Origin: Marinobacter sp. F4206
GTDB taxonomy: Bacteria; Pseudomonadota; Gammaproteobacteria; Pseudomonadales; Oleiphilaceae
Length of the DNA: 64,000 nt
NCBI RefSeq assembly: GCF_019392195.1
Contig: NZ_JAHXKI010000004.1
Coordinates: 177,447 to 241,446 of the forward strand
Reading direction: 5' to 3'
Made by a program: the position numbers and the translations under genes. Shown here piece after piece: positions 6,998-17,821 of this stretch. The number at the start of each line of letters is the position of its first letter. Within the stretch, counting starts at the first letter, position 1. Under the pieces are notes generated by a model. It did not search any database. It was not told the origin of the DNA and was given only the letters and a program-made list of their open reading frames with translations.

Positions 6998-8935
6998 GTG
7001 CCATTATTAACGTTGGATTCAGTGTCCCTGGCCTTCGGGATGCAGCCATTGCTTGATCAGGCAACGCTGGTCGTGGAAGCCGGTGAGCGTGTGTGTCTCC
7101 TGGGACGGAACGGGGAGGGCAAATCGACCCTGCTGAAAATCGTAAGTGGCGACGTTGTCTCCGATGGTGGTTTGGTGCGTCTGGAGGATGGCGCGGTGCT
7201 GGCAGTGCTTCCTCAGAACCTGCCGACAGAGGATGCTCGGACAGCTTACGATGTGGTTGCCGGTGCCTTTCCGGAAACGGGCGATCTGCTGACTGAATTC
7301 CACCGTCTGTCCCAACAGGCTGATGAAGCCAGTCTTGACCGGATGATGAAGGTTCAGGAGCGATTGGAGGCGCTGGATGGATGGCGCCTGGATCAGAAGG
7401 TCACCACCATTCTGGCCCAGTACGGTATCGATCCCGAGCGTCGCCTGGATACGCTGTCCGGAGGTTGGCAGCGCCGCGTGTTGCTGGCGAGAGCCTTGGT
7501 CGGTGAGCCCGATATTCTCCTGCTGGATGAGCCCACGAACCACCTGGATGTGCCCGCCATTGCCTGGCTTGAAGAAGCCCTCGGGCAGTTCCGGGGTGCA
7601 ATGCTATTTGTTAGTCACGACCGGGCGTTTATTCGCCGCATGGCAACCCGGATTGTGGAATTGGACCGGGGGCAGCTTGTCAGTTTTGCGGCAAACTACG
7701 ACAAGTATTTGCAGCTGAAGGAGAAAGCTCTCGAGGAGGAGGAGCGTCAGAATGCCCTTTTCGACAAGCGCTTGAAGCAGGAAGAGGCCTGGATTCGCCA
7801 GGGCATCAAGGCTCGGAGAACCCGCAACATGGGCCGGGTTCGGGCTCTCAAGGCCATGCGTGAGGAGCATCGTCAACGTCGGGTTCGTGGTGGAACGGCC
7901 AGCTTTGCCGTTGAAGATGCGGCGCGTTCAGGCAAGTTGGTGGTTGAGACCCGGGATGCCGGATTCGGCTATTCAAATCAGGCTGATATTATTCGTGAGC
8001 TGAACCTGACCGTCATGCGTGGCGACAAGATCGGGCTCGTTGGTGAAAATGGAACCGGGAAAACCACGCTCGTTCGTCTTTTGCTTGGGGATCTGGAGCC
8101 CACGGAAGGTTCGGTGCGGCTTGGAACCAATCTCCAGGTGGCGTATTTCGACCAGCTTCGCGGCGAACTGGATCTGACCAAAAATGCGCTCGACAATCTT
8201 TCGGAAGGCCGGGAATTTATTGAGATCAATGGCCAAAGTAAGCACGTTCTGGGTTATCTTCAGGAATTCCTGTTTACTCCCGAGCGCGCACGGTCGCCGG
8301 TCAGAGTCTTCTCCGGAGGGGAGAGGGCGCGGCTCCTGTTGGCCAAGCTGTTCAGTAAGCCAGCGAACATTCTGGTGCTGGATGAGCCTACCAACGACCT
8401 GGACGTAGAAACCCTGGAGCTGTTGGAAGAGCAGCTGGCGGAGTTCAAAGGGACCGTTATCGTCATCAGTCACGATCGTGAGTTTCTGGACAATGTCGTG
8501 ACAGAAACGGTGTTTCTCGACGGATCGGGACGAGTCCGGGAGTATGTGGGCGGCTACAGCGACTGGCGTCGTCAGGGAGGCTGTTTTCCATCTGAGGCCA
8601 CCGGTAATCGGCCGGATAAGCAGGACAAGCAATCCGGCTCCGATAACAGCGGTAAGTACGCGAAATCAGACGCCAAACCTGTGGGCCAGTCGACAAAATC
8701 AAAGCCCGCAAAGCTTAGTTACAAGCTTAAACTGGAGCTGGACGAATTACCGGGAAAAATTGAGGCATTGGAACAGGAAATTGCCCGACTGCAGAGTACA
8801 ATCGCAGATGCAGATTTTTACTCAGGCCCACCGAACGAAGTCTCGGCCACTCTTGAGGAGTTGACGGATAAGGAAGCCCGTCTGGAGCAGGTGATTGAGC
8901 GGTGGATGGAGCTGGAGGAACAGGCGAGTCAATGA
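6998..8935 (+). CDS. uup: ABC-F family ATPase Uup
   Basis: A 645-residue ABC-F protein: two ABC domains with Walker A motifs GRNGEGKST and GENGTGKTT, signatures LSGGWQRR and FSGGERAR, and Walker B segments ILLLDEPTNHLD and ILVLDEPTNDLD. An inter-domain linker (about 230-305) and a charged, coiled-coil C-terminal domain (about 545-645, the DNA/RNA-binding CTD of Uup) complete the architecture. Uup is a cytoplasmic ribosome/DNA-associated ATPase involved in ribosome function and in limiting tandem-repeat deletion. Its stop overlaps the start of the next gene by 4 nt (ATGA), implying translational coupling. Confidence 0.95.
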   Translation: MPLLTLDSVSLAFGMQPLLDQATLVVEAGERVCLLGRNGEGKSTLLKIVSGDVVSDGGLVRLEDGAVLAVLPQNLPTEDARTAYDVVAGAFPETGDLLTEFHRLSQQADEASLDRMMKVQERLEALDGWRLDQKVTTILAQYGIDPERRLDTLSGGWQRRVLLARALVGEPDILLLDEPTNHLDVPAIAWLEEALGQFRGAMLFVSHDRAFIRRMATRIVELDRGQLVSFAANYDKYLQLKEKALEEEERQNALFDKRLKQEEAWIRQGIKARRTRNMGRVRALKAMREEHRQRRVRGGTASFAVEDAARSGKLVVETRDAGFGYSNQADIIRELNLTVMRGDKIGLVGENGTGKTTLVRLLLGDLEPTEGSVRLGTNLQVAYFDQLRGELDLTKNALDNLSEGREFIEINGQSKHVLGYLQEFLFTPERARSPVRVFSGGERARLLLAKLFSKPANILVLDEPTNDLDVETLELLEEQLAEFKGTVIVISHDREFLDNVVTETVFLDGSGRVREYVGGYSDWRRQGGCFPSEATGNRPDKQDKQSGSDNSGKYAKSDAKPVGQSTKSKPAKLSYKLKLELDELPGKIEALEQEIARLQSTIADADFYSGPPNEVSATLEELTDKEARLEQVIERWMELEEQASQ

Positions 8936-9600
8936 ATGTAAATTACAGTTTCAGGTTTCAGGACGGGCGTGCCGTTGAATTCAAGGTGACCGATCAGCCG
9001 TCAAAAGCGTCGGGTAGTCAGCCTTCCTGGGTCAAACTGGAGCACTGCCAGTGTTCAAATTGCCCCCTGAAGTCAAGTGAGGCGGAAAACTGTCCGGCGG
9101 CAACTGAAATCCTGCCGGTGGTGGAGGCTTTTCAGGCTGATGACGCCTACCAGAAGGTTGAAGTCACCGTAACCGATGATCGTCGCAGCTATGTGAAACA
9201 GACGGCGCTGGAGGAGGCGTTGAGATCGCTTCTGGGGCTCAAGATGGCGACCAGCGGCTGTCCGGTTCTGGCTGAGCTTAAGCCAATGGCGATACATCAT
9301 CTGCCGTTCGCCAACAGCGATGAGTTCATCATGCGGAGCGTGTCTCATTACCTGCTGCAGCAATACTTCGCCAAACGGAATGATCACGAGCCCGACTGGG
9401 AACTCAAAGGACTGGTGGAAAGGAATCAGCGGCTTCAGCTGGTTAATCAGGCCCTTTGGCAGAGGATCCACTCTGTCTGTAAGGGTGACAGCAATCTGAA
9501 GGCGCTCCTGAACTTCTTCTCCATGGCTTCAAGTGTGAGCTTTTCGCTGGAGAGTCAGCTCAGAAAGCTTGAAGCCAAGATGGGCGGGGAAGCGCAGTAA
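8932..9600 (+). CDS. Conserved protein with N-terminal Cys cluster, coupled to uup
   Basis: A 222-residue cytoplasmic protein whose ATG overlaps the uup stop. No catalytic fold is recognised; the start (NYSFRFQDGRAVEF) vaguely recalls the uncharacterised DUF6901 family, which I cannot confirm. It carries four cysteines at positions 39, 41, 44 and 54 (C-x-C-x2-C-x9-C), another at 110 (SGCPVL) and a His pair at 122-123, suggesting a metal or Fe-S site. The C-terminal third (about 160-215) is helical. The tight coupling implies stoichiometric production with Uup, but no link in function is known. Confidence 0.8.
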   Translation: MNVNYSFRFQDGRAVEFKVTDQPSKASGSQPSWVKLEHCQCSNCPLKSSEAENCPAATEILPVVEAFQADDAYQKVEVTVTDDRRSYVKQTALEEALRSLLGLKMATSGCPVLAELKPMAIHHLPFANSDEFIMRSVSHYLLQQYFAKRNDHEPDWELKGLVERNQRLQLVNQALWQRIHSVCKGDSNLKALLNFFSMASSVSFSLESQLRKLEAKMGGEAQ

Positions 9601-9630
9601 AGATGCCTGCTTGATCAATGCCAGACAGAA

Positions 9631-9651
9631 GCCCGGGAGAACCTCCCGGGC
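9631..9651 (-). terminator. Hairpin between convergent genes, probable terminator of the usp gene
   Basis: A perfect 9-bp stem GCCCGGGAG/CTCCCGGGC with a 3-nt loop lies 10 nt past the usp stop and 30 nt past the opposing gene. The T-richness after it is weak on the minus strand (CTTCTGTCT) and absent on the plus strand, so the termination role is tentative. Confidence 0.55.
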
Positions 9652-9661
9652 ACTCACCTGA

Positions 9662-10093
9662 TCAGTTGATCCGAACTGCCAGTACGTCACATTCGGTGCC
9701 GTGCAGAACGCCGTTGGCGGTCGATCCCAGCAATAGCTGAAATCCCTTTCGGCCGTGGCTCCCGACAATGATCATATCCACCTGCTGTTCTTTTGCCAGA
9801 CGGTGAATTTCCGATTCCGGGCGTCCTACTGTGACGATCTGGCTGCTCTTGGGGATCCCGTATTGGTCGCCATAACTTGCCAGTTGCTCATGCGCCGCCT
9901 TGTCCAGCTGATCCTGCAGTTCGGTCAAGTCCATGGGGATATCGCCGCCGTAGGCGTAACCGACCGGCTCTACCACGTGAATAAGCATCAATTCGGCGCC
10001 ATGGGCTTCGCTCACAGCCTTGGCCTTGTTTAGCACCTGGGGAGCTTCTTCGGTCAGGTCAATGGCAACTAACATCTTCTTGTAGGCGGACAT
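9662..10093 (-). CDS. Universal stress protein (UspA family)
   Basis: A 143-residue single-domain Usp protein starting MLVAIDLTEEA, with a C-terminal nucleotide-loop-like segment IIVGSHGRKG...LLLGSTAN. The spacing is G-x2-G-x8-G-S, one residue shorter than the ATP-binding MJ0577 class, which leans toward the UspA-like group that does not bind ATP stably. Usp proteins are cytoplasmic and induced by growth arrest and many stresses. The start has AAGGAG 5-8 bases upstream. A usp gene between uup and fadBA is also found in pseudomonads, which supports vertical inheritance. Confidence 0.92.
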   Translation of the reverse strand: MSAYKKMLVAIDLTEEAPQVLNKAKAVSEAHGAELMLIHVVEPVGYAYGGDIPMDLTELQDQLDKAAHEQLASYGDQYGIPKSSQIVTVGRPESEIHRLAKEQQVDMIIVGSHGRKGFQLLLGSTANGVLHGTECDVLAVRIN

Positions 10094-10193
10094 CGCATCA
10101 CTCCTTCGTGCGCGTATATATGTTCAGAATAGTACGTCGAATCTAATCCGAAAAGTGTAGCGGGTAACTGATGAGCATCAATAAACGAGGAGG

Positions 10194-10227
10194 AAAAAAT
10201 GAATTCTGGCGGGTAATTACACCCGCC
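10194..10227 (-). terminator. Intrinsic terminator after the secreted helical protein gene
   Basis: Read on the minus strand: a 7-bp stem GGCGGGT/ACCCGCC (10208-10227) followed by AGAATTCA and a T6 run (10194-10199). It lies 20 nt past the stop at 10247. The T-run is 8 nt from the stem, so efficiency may be moderate. Confidence 0.55.
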
Positions 10228-10246
10228 GGAGATGATTGGGAAGGGG

Positions 10247-11065
10247 TCAGGCGTTGCTCTGTAACAGCTCGATCGTGGTTGAGAGACCTTTGAGAATACC
10301 CTTGGAGTATCGATCGATTACGAAGCCAACGTTTTTCTCGTTGTAGTTGATGTAGGACCCACGGATGAACTCCCATTTCGAGGAAACGTCGTTCATTACG
10401 TCCTTGAGTTCGGGGGCTGAATCCCCCCGCATGACGGTCGCAAGCAGTTGATCGAATTCGCGGGCCTGCTCGTCGAGGGGTTTCTCAGTGGAGGAGCCCT
10501 GAAAAGTCTGGGATACGGACGAGTTCGTGCGAACCGAGTATTTCGCCATCATCTGGGCCATCTTGACCGCTGCGGATCGGGCCGCCTCGATCCGGGGGTT
10601 GGTTTCCGTTTGCCCGCTTTCCTGGGCTACCTGATAAAGATCCGTGGCCATGTTGTTCATGGTCAGTGCCTGGTTGGCCATGTCTGACACGAGTCGAAGG
10701 TCCGGGTATCCGGTTTTGCGAACGTCGTTGATGTTGCTGCGCATCAGGCCTTTGAACTTGTCAAATTCCTGGTTCAACCCTTCGATTTGCTCGGCCGACA
10801 GCACGCCGGTGGTGCTCTCGATAATGGTGTTCATGGCGTCATTGGCGGAATTGATGCCGACAACTATTTCGTTCAGCGTTTCGGTGTCTCCGCTTGCGCT
10901 GAAACGGTAGTAGGCGTCCAGCGCCATGTAGTTGTTGACGCGAAACTCGTGCAAGTCCGAGAGAAATCCGCCCGCTGTTTCCTGGGCGCGGACACCCATC
11001 GAGGTAATTGCGAGCAGAATCAGGGCGGTAACCAGGGAACGAACCCGCAGGCGCGTGTCTTTCAT
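10247..11065 (-). CDS. Secreted helical protein, weakly PilJ/methyl-accepting-sensor-like
   Basis: A 272-residue protein with a clear signal peptide (residues 1-27, cleavage after VRA). The mature part is predicted all-helical, rich in M, N, Q and S with heptad-like spacing. The C-terminal block (NVGFVIDRYSKGILKGL) recalls the periplasmic end of PilJ-type type IV pilus chemoreceptor N-terminal domains, but there is no membrane anchor or signalling domain, so it would be a free periplasmic protein. No named family was recognised. The gene stands alone, divergent from fadBA, with a 19-bp perfect inverted repeat overlapping its putative -10 region. Confidence 0.72.
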   Translation of the reverse strand: MKDTRLRVRSLVTALILLAITSMGVRAQETAGGFLSDLHEFRVNNYMALDAYYRFSASGDTETLNEIVVGINSANDAMNTIIESTTGVLSAEQIEGLNQEFDKFKGLMRSNINDVRKTGYPDLRLVSDMANQALTMNNMATDLYQVAQESGQTETNPRIEAARSAAVKMAQMMAKYSVRTNSSVSQTFQGSSTEKPLDEQAREFDQLLATVMRGDSAPELKDVMNDVSSKWEFIRGSYINYNEKNVGFVIDRYSKGILKGLSTTIELLQSNA

Positions 11066-11116
11066 CGGATGGATCTCCGTAATGCTGTTTTATTATTGTG
11101 GACCAAAGTCGTAGAT

Positions 11117-11147
11117 CGAAGTTAAAGTAACTTCGCTGGCCAATCAA
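11117..11147 (-). promoter_or_regulatory. Promoter with overlapping 19-bp perfect inverted repeat
   Basis: On the minus strand TTGATT (11147-11142), a 17-base spacer and TAACTT (11124-11119) form a plausible sigma-70 promoter for the gene ending at 10247. CGAAGTTA-AAG-TAACTTCG at 11117-11135 is a perfect 8-bp inverted repeat covering the -10 hexamer, as a repressor operator would. Confidence 0.45.
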
Positions 11148-11325
11148 GCGGTTTTGGCCGTCCCACGGGCGACAACTGTAAACAAGTATGAAATTTGAGA
11201 GATAAAGTTCAAGAATTTTCTCAGATGCATTCCGTATTTCCGGGAATTAGCAAAAAAGCTTTCGATGTTGGATGGGGCTCGGCCCCATCAGCAATGACTT
11301 TTCTGCCTGCCAAATAAGAAACAAA

Positions 11326-11384
11326 TTGACAAACGTCCGTTTTTTTTTCATCGTGTGCCCTCACGATTCAAACGACTGTATGAA
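11326..11384 (+). promoter_or_regulatory. fadBA control region with two PsrA-like half-palindromes
   Basis: The 443-nt gap 11066-11508 holds TTGACA at 11326-11331 overlapped by CAAAC-GTCC-GTTTT (11330-11343), and a second, weaker copy CAAAC-GACT-GTATG (11369-11382) inside TTCA...TGAA (11367-11384). The pseudomonad fatty-acid regulator PsrA recognises (C/G)AAAC-N2-4-GTTT(G/C), so the first site is a near match. The -10 element is not obvious (CATCGT at the expected distance). Apart from this and the divergent promoter at 11117-11147 I see nothing else in the gap. Confidence 0.42.
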
Positions 11385-11508
11385 TTTTTTGGATCGAACG
11401 ATCGGGCAGTGACCGAAATCTCGCTGCACAAACAACCACCTGATTGCCGTGTTCAAGCCCGGCAAGGGTGGTTGGAAGCAGTTCCAAACACAGACTGGAG
11501 ATCAGTTG

Positions 11509-13656
11509 ATGATTTACGAAGGTAAAGCCATCACGGTTAAAGAGATCGAAGGCGGGATCGCTCAGTTGAACTTTGACTTGCAGGGCGAGTCAGTGAACAA
11601 GTTCAACCGTCTCACTATCGAAGAGCTGGGTGCCGCTACTGACGCAATCAAAGCGCAGAAGAACCTGAAGGGTCTGGTGGTTACCAGTTCCAAGGACAGT
11701 TTTATTGTTGGCGCCGACATTACCGAATTCACCGAGCTGTTTGCCGGCTCGGAAGAGGATCTGGTAGCCAACAATCTCAAGGCCAATGACGTTTTCAATG
11801 AGGTTGAAGACCTCCCGTTCCCGACCGTGACTGCCATTAATGGCATGGCGTTGGGTGGTGGTTTTGAAATGTGTCTGGCCACTGATTACCGCGTTATGGA
11901 CAAGAAGGCCAAGGTTGGACTGCCGGAAGTAAAGCTGGGTATTTTCCCTGGCTTTGGCGGTACTGTGCGTCTGTCTCGTCTGGTCGGTGTGGATAATGCC
12001 GTTGAGTGGATCAGCGGCGGCACGGAAAACCGTGCCGATGCGGCACTGAAAGTGGGTGCAGTAGATGCGGTTGTTGAATCCGACAAGCTACTCGACGCGG
12101 CCGTTGGCATCATCAATCAGGTCAACGAAGGCAAGCTGGACAACCAGGCCCGTCGTGAAGAAAAGAAGGGCAAGATCAAGCTGAATGCCATGGAAAGCAT
12201 GATGGCGTTCGAGATCTCCAAGGCCTTTGTTGCGGGCAAAGCAGGCAAGAACTACCCGGCTCCGGTCGAAGCCATCAAGGTGATGCAGAAGCATGCCGGG
12301 ATGACTCGCGACAAGGCGATTGAGGTAGAAGCCAAAGGTTTCGCCAAGATGGCGAAAACCAACGTGGCTGCATGCCTGGTAGGTCTGTTCCTGAACGATC
12401 AGGAGCTGAAGAAGAAGGCCAAGGCGTGGGAAAAAGAAGCCAATGATGTCAACCTGGCGGCCGTTCTCGGTGCCGGCATCATGGGTGGCGGTGTGGCGTT
12501 CCAGTCCGCGCTGAAGGGCACGCCGATCATCATGAAGGACATTGCTCAGGACGGCATCAAGCTCGGCCTGGACGAGGCCAAGAAGCTGCTGGCCAAGCGT
12601 GTATCGAAGGGCAAGATGGACGCTAGCAAAATGGCGGACGTGCTCAACAGCATCACGCCGACCCTGAACTACGGCGATTTCAAGAACGTAGATCTGGTGG
12701 TTGAAGCCGTTGTTGAGAACCCGAAGGTAAAGGACGCGGTTCTGCGCGAGACCGAAGATGCGGTGCGTGAGGACGCCATCCTGACCTCCAACACTTCCAC
12801 GATTTCCATCGATCTTCTGGCCAAGAACCTGAAGCGTCCGGAAAACTTCTGTGGCATGCACTTCTTCAACCCGGTGCACATGATGCCGCTGGTTGAGGTT
12901 ATTCGCGGCGAAAAGACCAGTGATCGCGCCATTGCGACCACCGTTGCCTACGCCAAGGCCATGGGCAAGACGCCGATCGTCGTCAACGACTGCCCGGGCT
13001 TCCTGGTTAACCGGGTACTGTTCCCGTACTTTGGCGGCTTTGCTGGCCTGGTTCGTGACGGCGCCGACTTCCAGAAAGTCGACAAGGTGATGGAGAAGTT
13101 TGGCTGGCCCATGGGTCCGGCTTACCTGCTGGACGTAGTAGGTATGGACACCGCCAAGCACGCCAATGAAGTAATGGCCGAGGGTTTCCCGGATCGCATG
13201 AAGGACGAGAACAAGTCCGCTATTGATGTGATGTTCGAGAACAACCGTTACGGTCAGAAGAATGACAAGGGTTTCTACAAGTATGAAACCGACAAGAAGG
13301 GCAAGCCCAAGAAGGTTGTAGATGAAGAAGTCTACAAGCTGATTGAGCCTGTTGTTCAGGGTAAGAAGGACTTTGATGAAGAAGACATCATTGCCCGGAT
13401 GATGATTCCGCTGTGTCTGGAAACCGTGCGCTGCCTGGAAGACGGCATCGTAGAGGATCCGGCAGACGCGGATATGGGTCTGATCTTCGGTATCGGCTTC
13501 CCGCCGTTCCGTGGTGGTGCCCTGCGCTATATCGACGACATGGGTGTAGACGCGTTCGTCGAGCTGGCAGACAAGTATGCAGATCTGGGTCCTCTTTATC
13601 ACCCGACCGAGAAGCTGCGTGAAATGGCCAAGACTGGCAAGAAGTTCTTTGGCTAA
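11509..13656 (+). CDS. fadB: Fatty acid oxidation complex alpha subunit FadB
   Basis: A 715-residue multifunctional enzyme with enoyl-CoA hydratase/isomerase at the N-terminus (about 1-190; oxyanion region [10 protein letters not shown], catalytic Glu region [13 protein letters not shown]) and 3-hydroxyacyl-CoA dehydrogenase in the second half. That half has an NAD loop GAGIMGGG near residue 320 and the catalytic [13 protein letters not shown] block near 450. It works with FadA as the cytoplasmic alpha2beta2 beta-oxidation complex. Its length equals pseudomonad FadB. ATG 11509 is chosen for GGAG 8 bases upstream and conserved N-terminus; an in-frame upstream ATG at 11449 adds a non-homologous tail. 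fadA follows after 33 nt. Confidence 0.97.
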   Translation: MIYEGKAITVKEIEGGIAQLNFDLQGESVNKFNRLTIEELGAATDAIKAQKNLKGLVVTSSKDSFIVGADITEFTELFAGSEEDLVANNLKANDVFNEVEDLPFPTVTAINGMALGGGFEMCLATDYRVMDKKAKVGLPEVKLGIFPGFGGTVRLSRLVGVDNAVEWISGGTENRADAALKVGAVDAVVESDKLLDAAVGIINQVNEGKLDNQARREEKKGKIKLNAMESMMAFEISKAFVAGKAGKNYPAPVEAIKVMQKHAGMTRDKAIEVEAKGFAKMAKTNVAACLVGLFLNDQELKKKAKAWEKEANDVNLAAVLGAGIMGGGVAFQSALKGTPIIMKDIAQDGIKLGLDEAKKLLAKRVSKGKMDASKMADVLNSITPTLNYGDFKNVDLVVEAVVENPKVKDAVLRETEDAVREDAILTSNTSTISIDLLAKNLKRPENFCGMHFFNPVHMMPLVEVIRGEKTSDRAIATTVAYAKAMGKTPIVVNDCPGFLVNRVLFPYFGGFAGLVRDGADFQKVDKVMEKFGWPMGPAYLLDVVGMDTAKHANEVMAEGFPDRMKDENKSAIDVMFENNRYGQKNDKGFYKYETDKKGKPKKVVDEEVYKLIEPVVQGKKDFDEEDIIARMMIPLCLETVRCLEDGIVEDPADADMGLIFGIGFPPFRGGALRYIDDMGVDAFVELADKYADLGPLYHPTEKLREMAKTGKKFFG

Positions 13657-13662
13657 CCCTGA

Positions 13663-14865
<1,203 letters not shown>

Positions 14866-14895
14866 TTCTCTGAGGAGGATTGGTAACGCACTCGC

Positions 14896-14928
14896 AGAAG
14901 GCCCGGCAGCACGCCGGGCCTTTCTGTT
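14896..14928 (+). terminator. Intrinsic terminator of fadBA
   Basis: A GC-rich stem AAGGCCCGGC/GCCGGGCCTT with loop AGCAC followed by TTCTGTTTG; 30 nt past the fadA stop. Confidence 0.8.
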
Positions 14929-15004
14929 TGCGGGCTACTGTGGGTAGGTCCCGGTTTTTGAAAAAAGCAGGACAGAAACCTAATAATGGGTTGTCTTGCT
15001 ATTC

Positions 15005-15033
15005 TTGACCCTGTAAAACAGTGAGCCTATACA
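15005..15033 (+). promoter_or_regulatory. Putative topA promoter
   Basis: TTGACC (15005-15010), 17-base spacer, TATACA (15028-15033); predicted start near 15040, giving a leader of about 95 nt to the topA ATG. The CTGT-AAA-ACAG inside the spacer is too short to be a LexA box. Confidence 0.6.
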
Positions 15034-15135
15034 GAATGGCGGCGAGTGTTTGTTTTCTAGCCGACTGATTTTACAGCGAGTTTACGGTTTGCTGATTTAT
15101 TGACCGATTTATCGCCAAGGATACAGATCTCCGAT

Positions 15136-17772
15136 ATGGGTAAAAGTCTCGTAATTGTCGAGTCACCAGCGAAAGCGAAGACCATCAACAAATACCTCGG
15201 CTCAGACTTCATCGTAAAGTCGAGTGTGGGGCACATTCGCGACCTTCCCGTGAGTGGCAGCGGGTCCCAGAGCGATCCAAAAGAGCGTGCTCGGCAAGCT
15301 GCGCTTACCCGAAAAATGGACCCGGACGAGAAAGCGGCCCATAAGAAGCGCAAGGCCAAAGAGCAGTTGGTCGCTCGAATGGGTGTCGATCCCGACAAGA
15401 ATTGGGATGCCCGCTACGAGATCCTTCCCGGTAAGGAGAAGGTTGTCAGCGAACTCAAGCGCCTTGCCAAGTCTGCCGACCATATTTACCTCGCGACGGA
15501 TTTGGATCGCGAAGGAGAGGCAATTGCCTGGCACCTCCAGCAAACCATCGGTGGTGAACCTGAAAAATACCGTCGGGTGGTCTTCAACGAGATCACCAAG
15601 CGTGCCATTCAGGAAGCATTCAAAGACCCCGGTGCCCTCGATAACAATCGAGTAAATGCCCAGCAGGCCCGTCGTTTCCTGGATCGGGTTGTTGGTTATA
15701 TGGTCTCGCCGTTGCTTTGGGCGAAGATTGCCCGGGGCCTGTCGGCAGGGCGTGTTCAATCCGTTGCGGTTCGCCTGATTGTTGAGCGGGAACGGGAAAT
15801 CCGAAAGTTTGTACCGGAAGAGTTCTGGCAACTGCATGCAGACCTGGCATCCGCCCAGGCCGATCAGCCAGTTCGCTTTGAGGTCACCCGATACGCAGAC
15901 AAGCCATATCGGCCGGTAAATGAAGGGCAGAGCAAAGAGCATGTAGGTCGTCTTAAAGCGGGAACCTTCAAGGTTGCCAAGCGCGAAGACAAGCCCACGA
16001 AATCAAGGCCATCGGCGCCCTTCATTACCTCGACGCTCCAGCAGGCAGCAAGTAACCGGATGGGGTTCAGTGTCAAGAAGACCATGATGCTCGCTCAGCG
16101 TCTGTATGAGGCGGGGTTCATCACCTACATGCGTACCGACTCGACCAACCTGAGCCAGGATGCGATTGCCGGTTGCCGGGATTACATCCAAAAGCAATTC
16201 GGGGAGCGCTACCTGCCCGAAAAGCAGCGTGTCTATGGCAGTAAGGAAGGCGCGCAGGAAGCCCACGAAGCCATCCGTCCAACTGAAGTCAGTCGCCGGC
16301 CCTCGGATATCAGTGGGCTTGAGAAGGACGCAGAGAAGCTCTACGACCTGATCTGGCGCCAGTTCATTGCCTGTCAGATGGCCGACGCGGAGTTCCTGAG
16401 CACCTCTATCGTGGTTGCCAATGGCGACTACGAGCTGCGTACACGCGGTCGAATTATCAAGTTTGAAGGTTTTCTCAAAGCCGCGCCTCAATCGGCGAAG
16501 AAAGACGAAGATGTGGCCTTGCCGGACATTCAGGTTGACGAAGTGCTGGATATGAAAAAGCTGGACCCGAGCCAGCATTTCACCAAGCCAGCGCCGCGCT
16601 ACACCGAAGCGAGTCTGGTCAAGGAGCTGGAGAAGCAGGGGATAGGGCGTCCGTCCACCTATGCATCAATCATATCCACGATCCAGGATCGCGGTTATGT
16701 AAGGCTTCAGAACCGTCGTTTCTACGCCGAAAAAATGGGTGAGATTGTCACCGAGCGACTGTCCGAATCGTTCCCGAATCTGATGGACTTTGATTTCACC
16801 GCCCGGATGGAAGACGAGCTCGACGAAATTGCTGAAGGCGATGTTGAATGGAAAAAGGTGCTGAACGACTTCTATGGCCGGTTCCGTCAGCAGCTTGAAA
16901 CGGCTGAGGGTTCCGAGGGTGATGGCATGCGTGCCAACACACCCACGGAAACCGATATTCCGTGCCCGAGCTGTGGGCGAAACATGCAGATTCGGGTAGC
17001 CAGTACCGGTGTTTTCCTCGGCTGTTCCGGGTATTCGTTGCCGCCCAAGGAGCGCTGTAAGACCACGATTAACCTGGTCTCGGGTGATGAAGTTGTCAGT
17101 GCCGACGATGATGTTGAAGGCGAGGGTGAAACGCGACTTCTTCGCAAAAAGCGCCGCTGTCCAAAGTGTGGGACGGCCATGGACAGCTACCTGATTGACG
17201 AAACCCGGAAGCTGCACGTCTGCGGTAATAACCCGGACTGTTCAGGTTACGAAGTCGAGCAGGGTACTTTCAAAATCAAGGGCTATGACGGGCCGACGCT
17301 GGAGTGCGACAAATGCGGTTCCGAGATGCAGCTCAAGACTGGCCGTTTTGGCAAGTATTTCGGGTGCACGAATACCGAGTGCAAGAATACCCGCAAGTTG
17401 CTGAAGAGTGGTGAACCGGCGCCGCCTAAAATGGATCCGGTTCCGATGCCGGAGCTGCAGTGTCAGAAAGTCGATGACACCTATGTGTTGCGTGACGGCG
17501 CGTCGGGTCTGTTCCTTGCGGCCAGTAAGTTCCCGAAAAATCGTGAGACTCGTCCGCCGCTCGTGAAAGAGATCAAGCCCCATCGCAAGGAAATTGATCC
17601 AAAGTACGATTTCCTAATGGAGGCGCCGGAGGCGGATCCGGAGGGCAATCCGACGGTCATTCGCTACAGTCGAAAGTCCAAGGAGCAGTATGTCATGTCG
17701 GAAAAGGATGGCAAGGCGACCGGCTGGTCCGCTTGGTATGTCAATGGCAAGTGGCAGCCAAAGGAGAAGTAG
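15136..17772 (+). CDS. topA: DNA topoisomerase I
   Basis: An 878-residue type IA topoisomerase that relaxes negative supercoils. The N-terminal TOPRIM domain starts [14 protein letters not shown] and contains the [12 protein letters not shown] metal motif. The catalytic Tyr331 sits in [10 protein letters not shown]. Three C-terminal zinc-ribbon repeats are visible (CPSCG..., CPKCG..., CDKCG...TEC, about 610-770), then a basic tail. ATG 15136 is preferred because the conserved protein begins [10 protein letters not shown]; an in-frame TTG at 15100 would add 12 residues. It is monocistronic between its own promoter and a bidirectional terminator. Confidence 0.96.
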   Translation: MGKSLVIVESPAKAKTINKYLGSDFIVKSSVGHIRDLPVSGSGSQSDPKERARQAALTRKMDPDEKAAHKKRKAKEQLVARMGVDPDKNWDARYEILPGKEKVVSELKRLAKSADHIYLATDLDREGEAIAWHLQQTIGGEPEKYRRVVFNEITKRAIQEAFKDPGALDNNRVNAQQARRFLDRVVGYMVSPLLWAKIARGLSAGRVQSVAVRLIVEREREIRKFVPEEFWQLHADLASAQADQPVRFEVTRYADKPYRPVNEGQSKEHVGRLKAGTFKVAKREDKPTKSRPSAPFITSTLQQAASNRMGFSVKKTMMLAQRLYEAGFITYMRTDSTNLSQDAIAGCRDYIQKQFGERYLPEKQRVYGSKEGAQEAHEAIRPTEVSRRPSDISGLEKDAEKLYDLIWRQFIACQMADAEFLSTSIVVANGDYELRTRGRIIKFEGFLKAAPQSAKKDEDVALPDIQVDEVLDMKKLDPSQHFTKPAPRYTEASLVKELEKQGIGRPSTYASIISTIQDRGYVRLQNRRFYAEKMGEIVTERLSESFPNLMDFDFTARMEDELDEIAEGDVEWKKVLNDFYGRFRQQLETAEGSEGDGMRANTPTETDIPCPSCGRNMQIRVASTGVFLGCSGYSLPPKERCKTTINLVSGDEVVSADDDVEGEGETRLLRKKRRCPKCGTAMDSYLIDETRKLHVCGNNPDCSGYEVEQGTFKIKGYDGPTLECDKCGSEMQLKTGRFGKYFGCTNTECKNTRKLLKSGEPAPPKMDPVPMPELQCQKVDDTYVLRDGASGLFLAASKFPKNRETRPPLVKEIKPHRKEIDPKYDFLMEAPEADPEGNPTVIRYSRKSKEQYVMSEKDGKATGWSAWYVNGKWQPKEK

Positions 17773-17784
17773 CTTGAAGCTGTC

Positions 17785-17813
17785 AAAAAAAGGGGGCTTT
17801 GCCCCCTTTTTTT
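17785..17813. terminator. Bidirectional terminator between topA and the dehydrogenase gene
   Basis: A7-GGGGGC, TTT loop, GCCCCC-T7: a perfect stem with A-tract and T-tract, so it serves topA on the plus strand and the convergent gene (stop at 17822) on the minus strand. Confidence 0.93.
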
Positions 17814-17821
17814 ATTTGGAT

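Noticed and set aside
15011..15021. CTGTAAAACAG as a LexA box before topA
   Set aside because: The spacing between CTGT and ACAG is 3, not the 8 needed for LexA.
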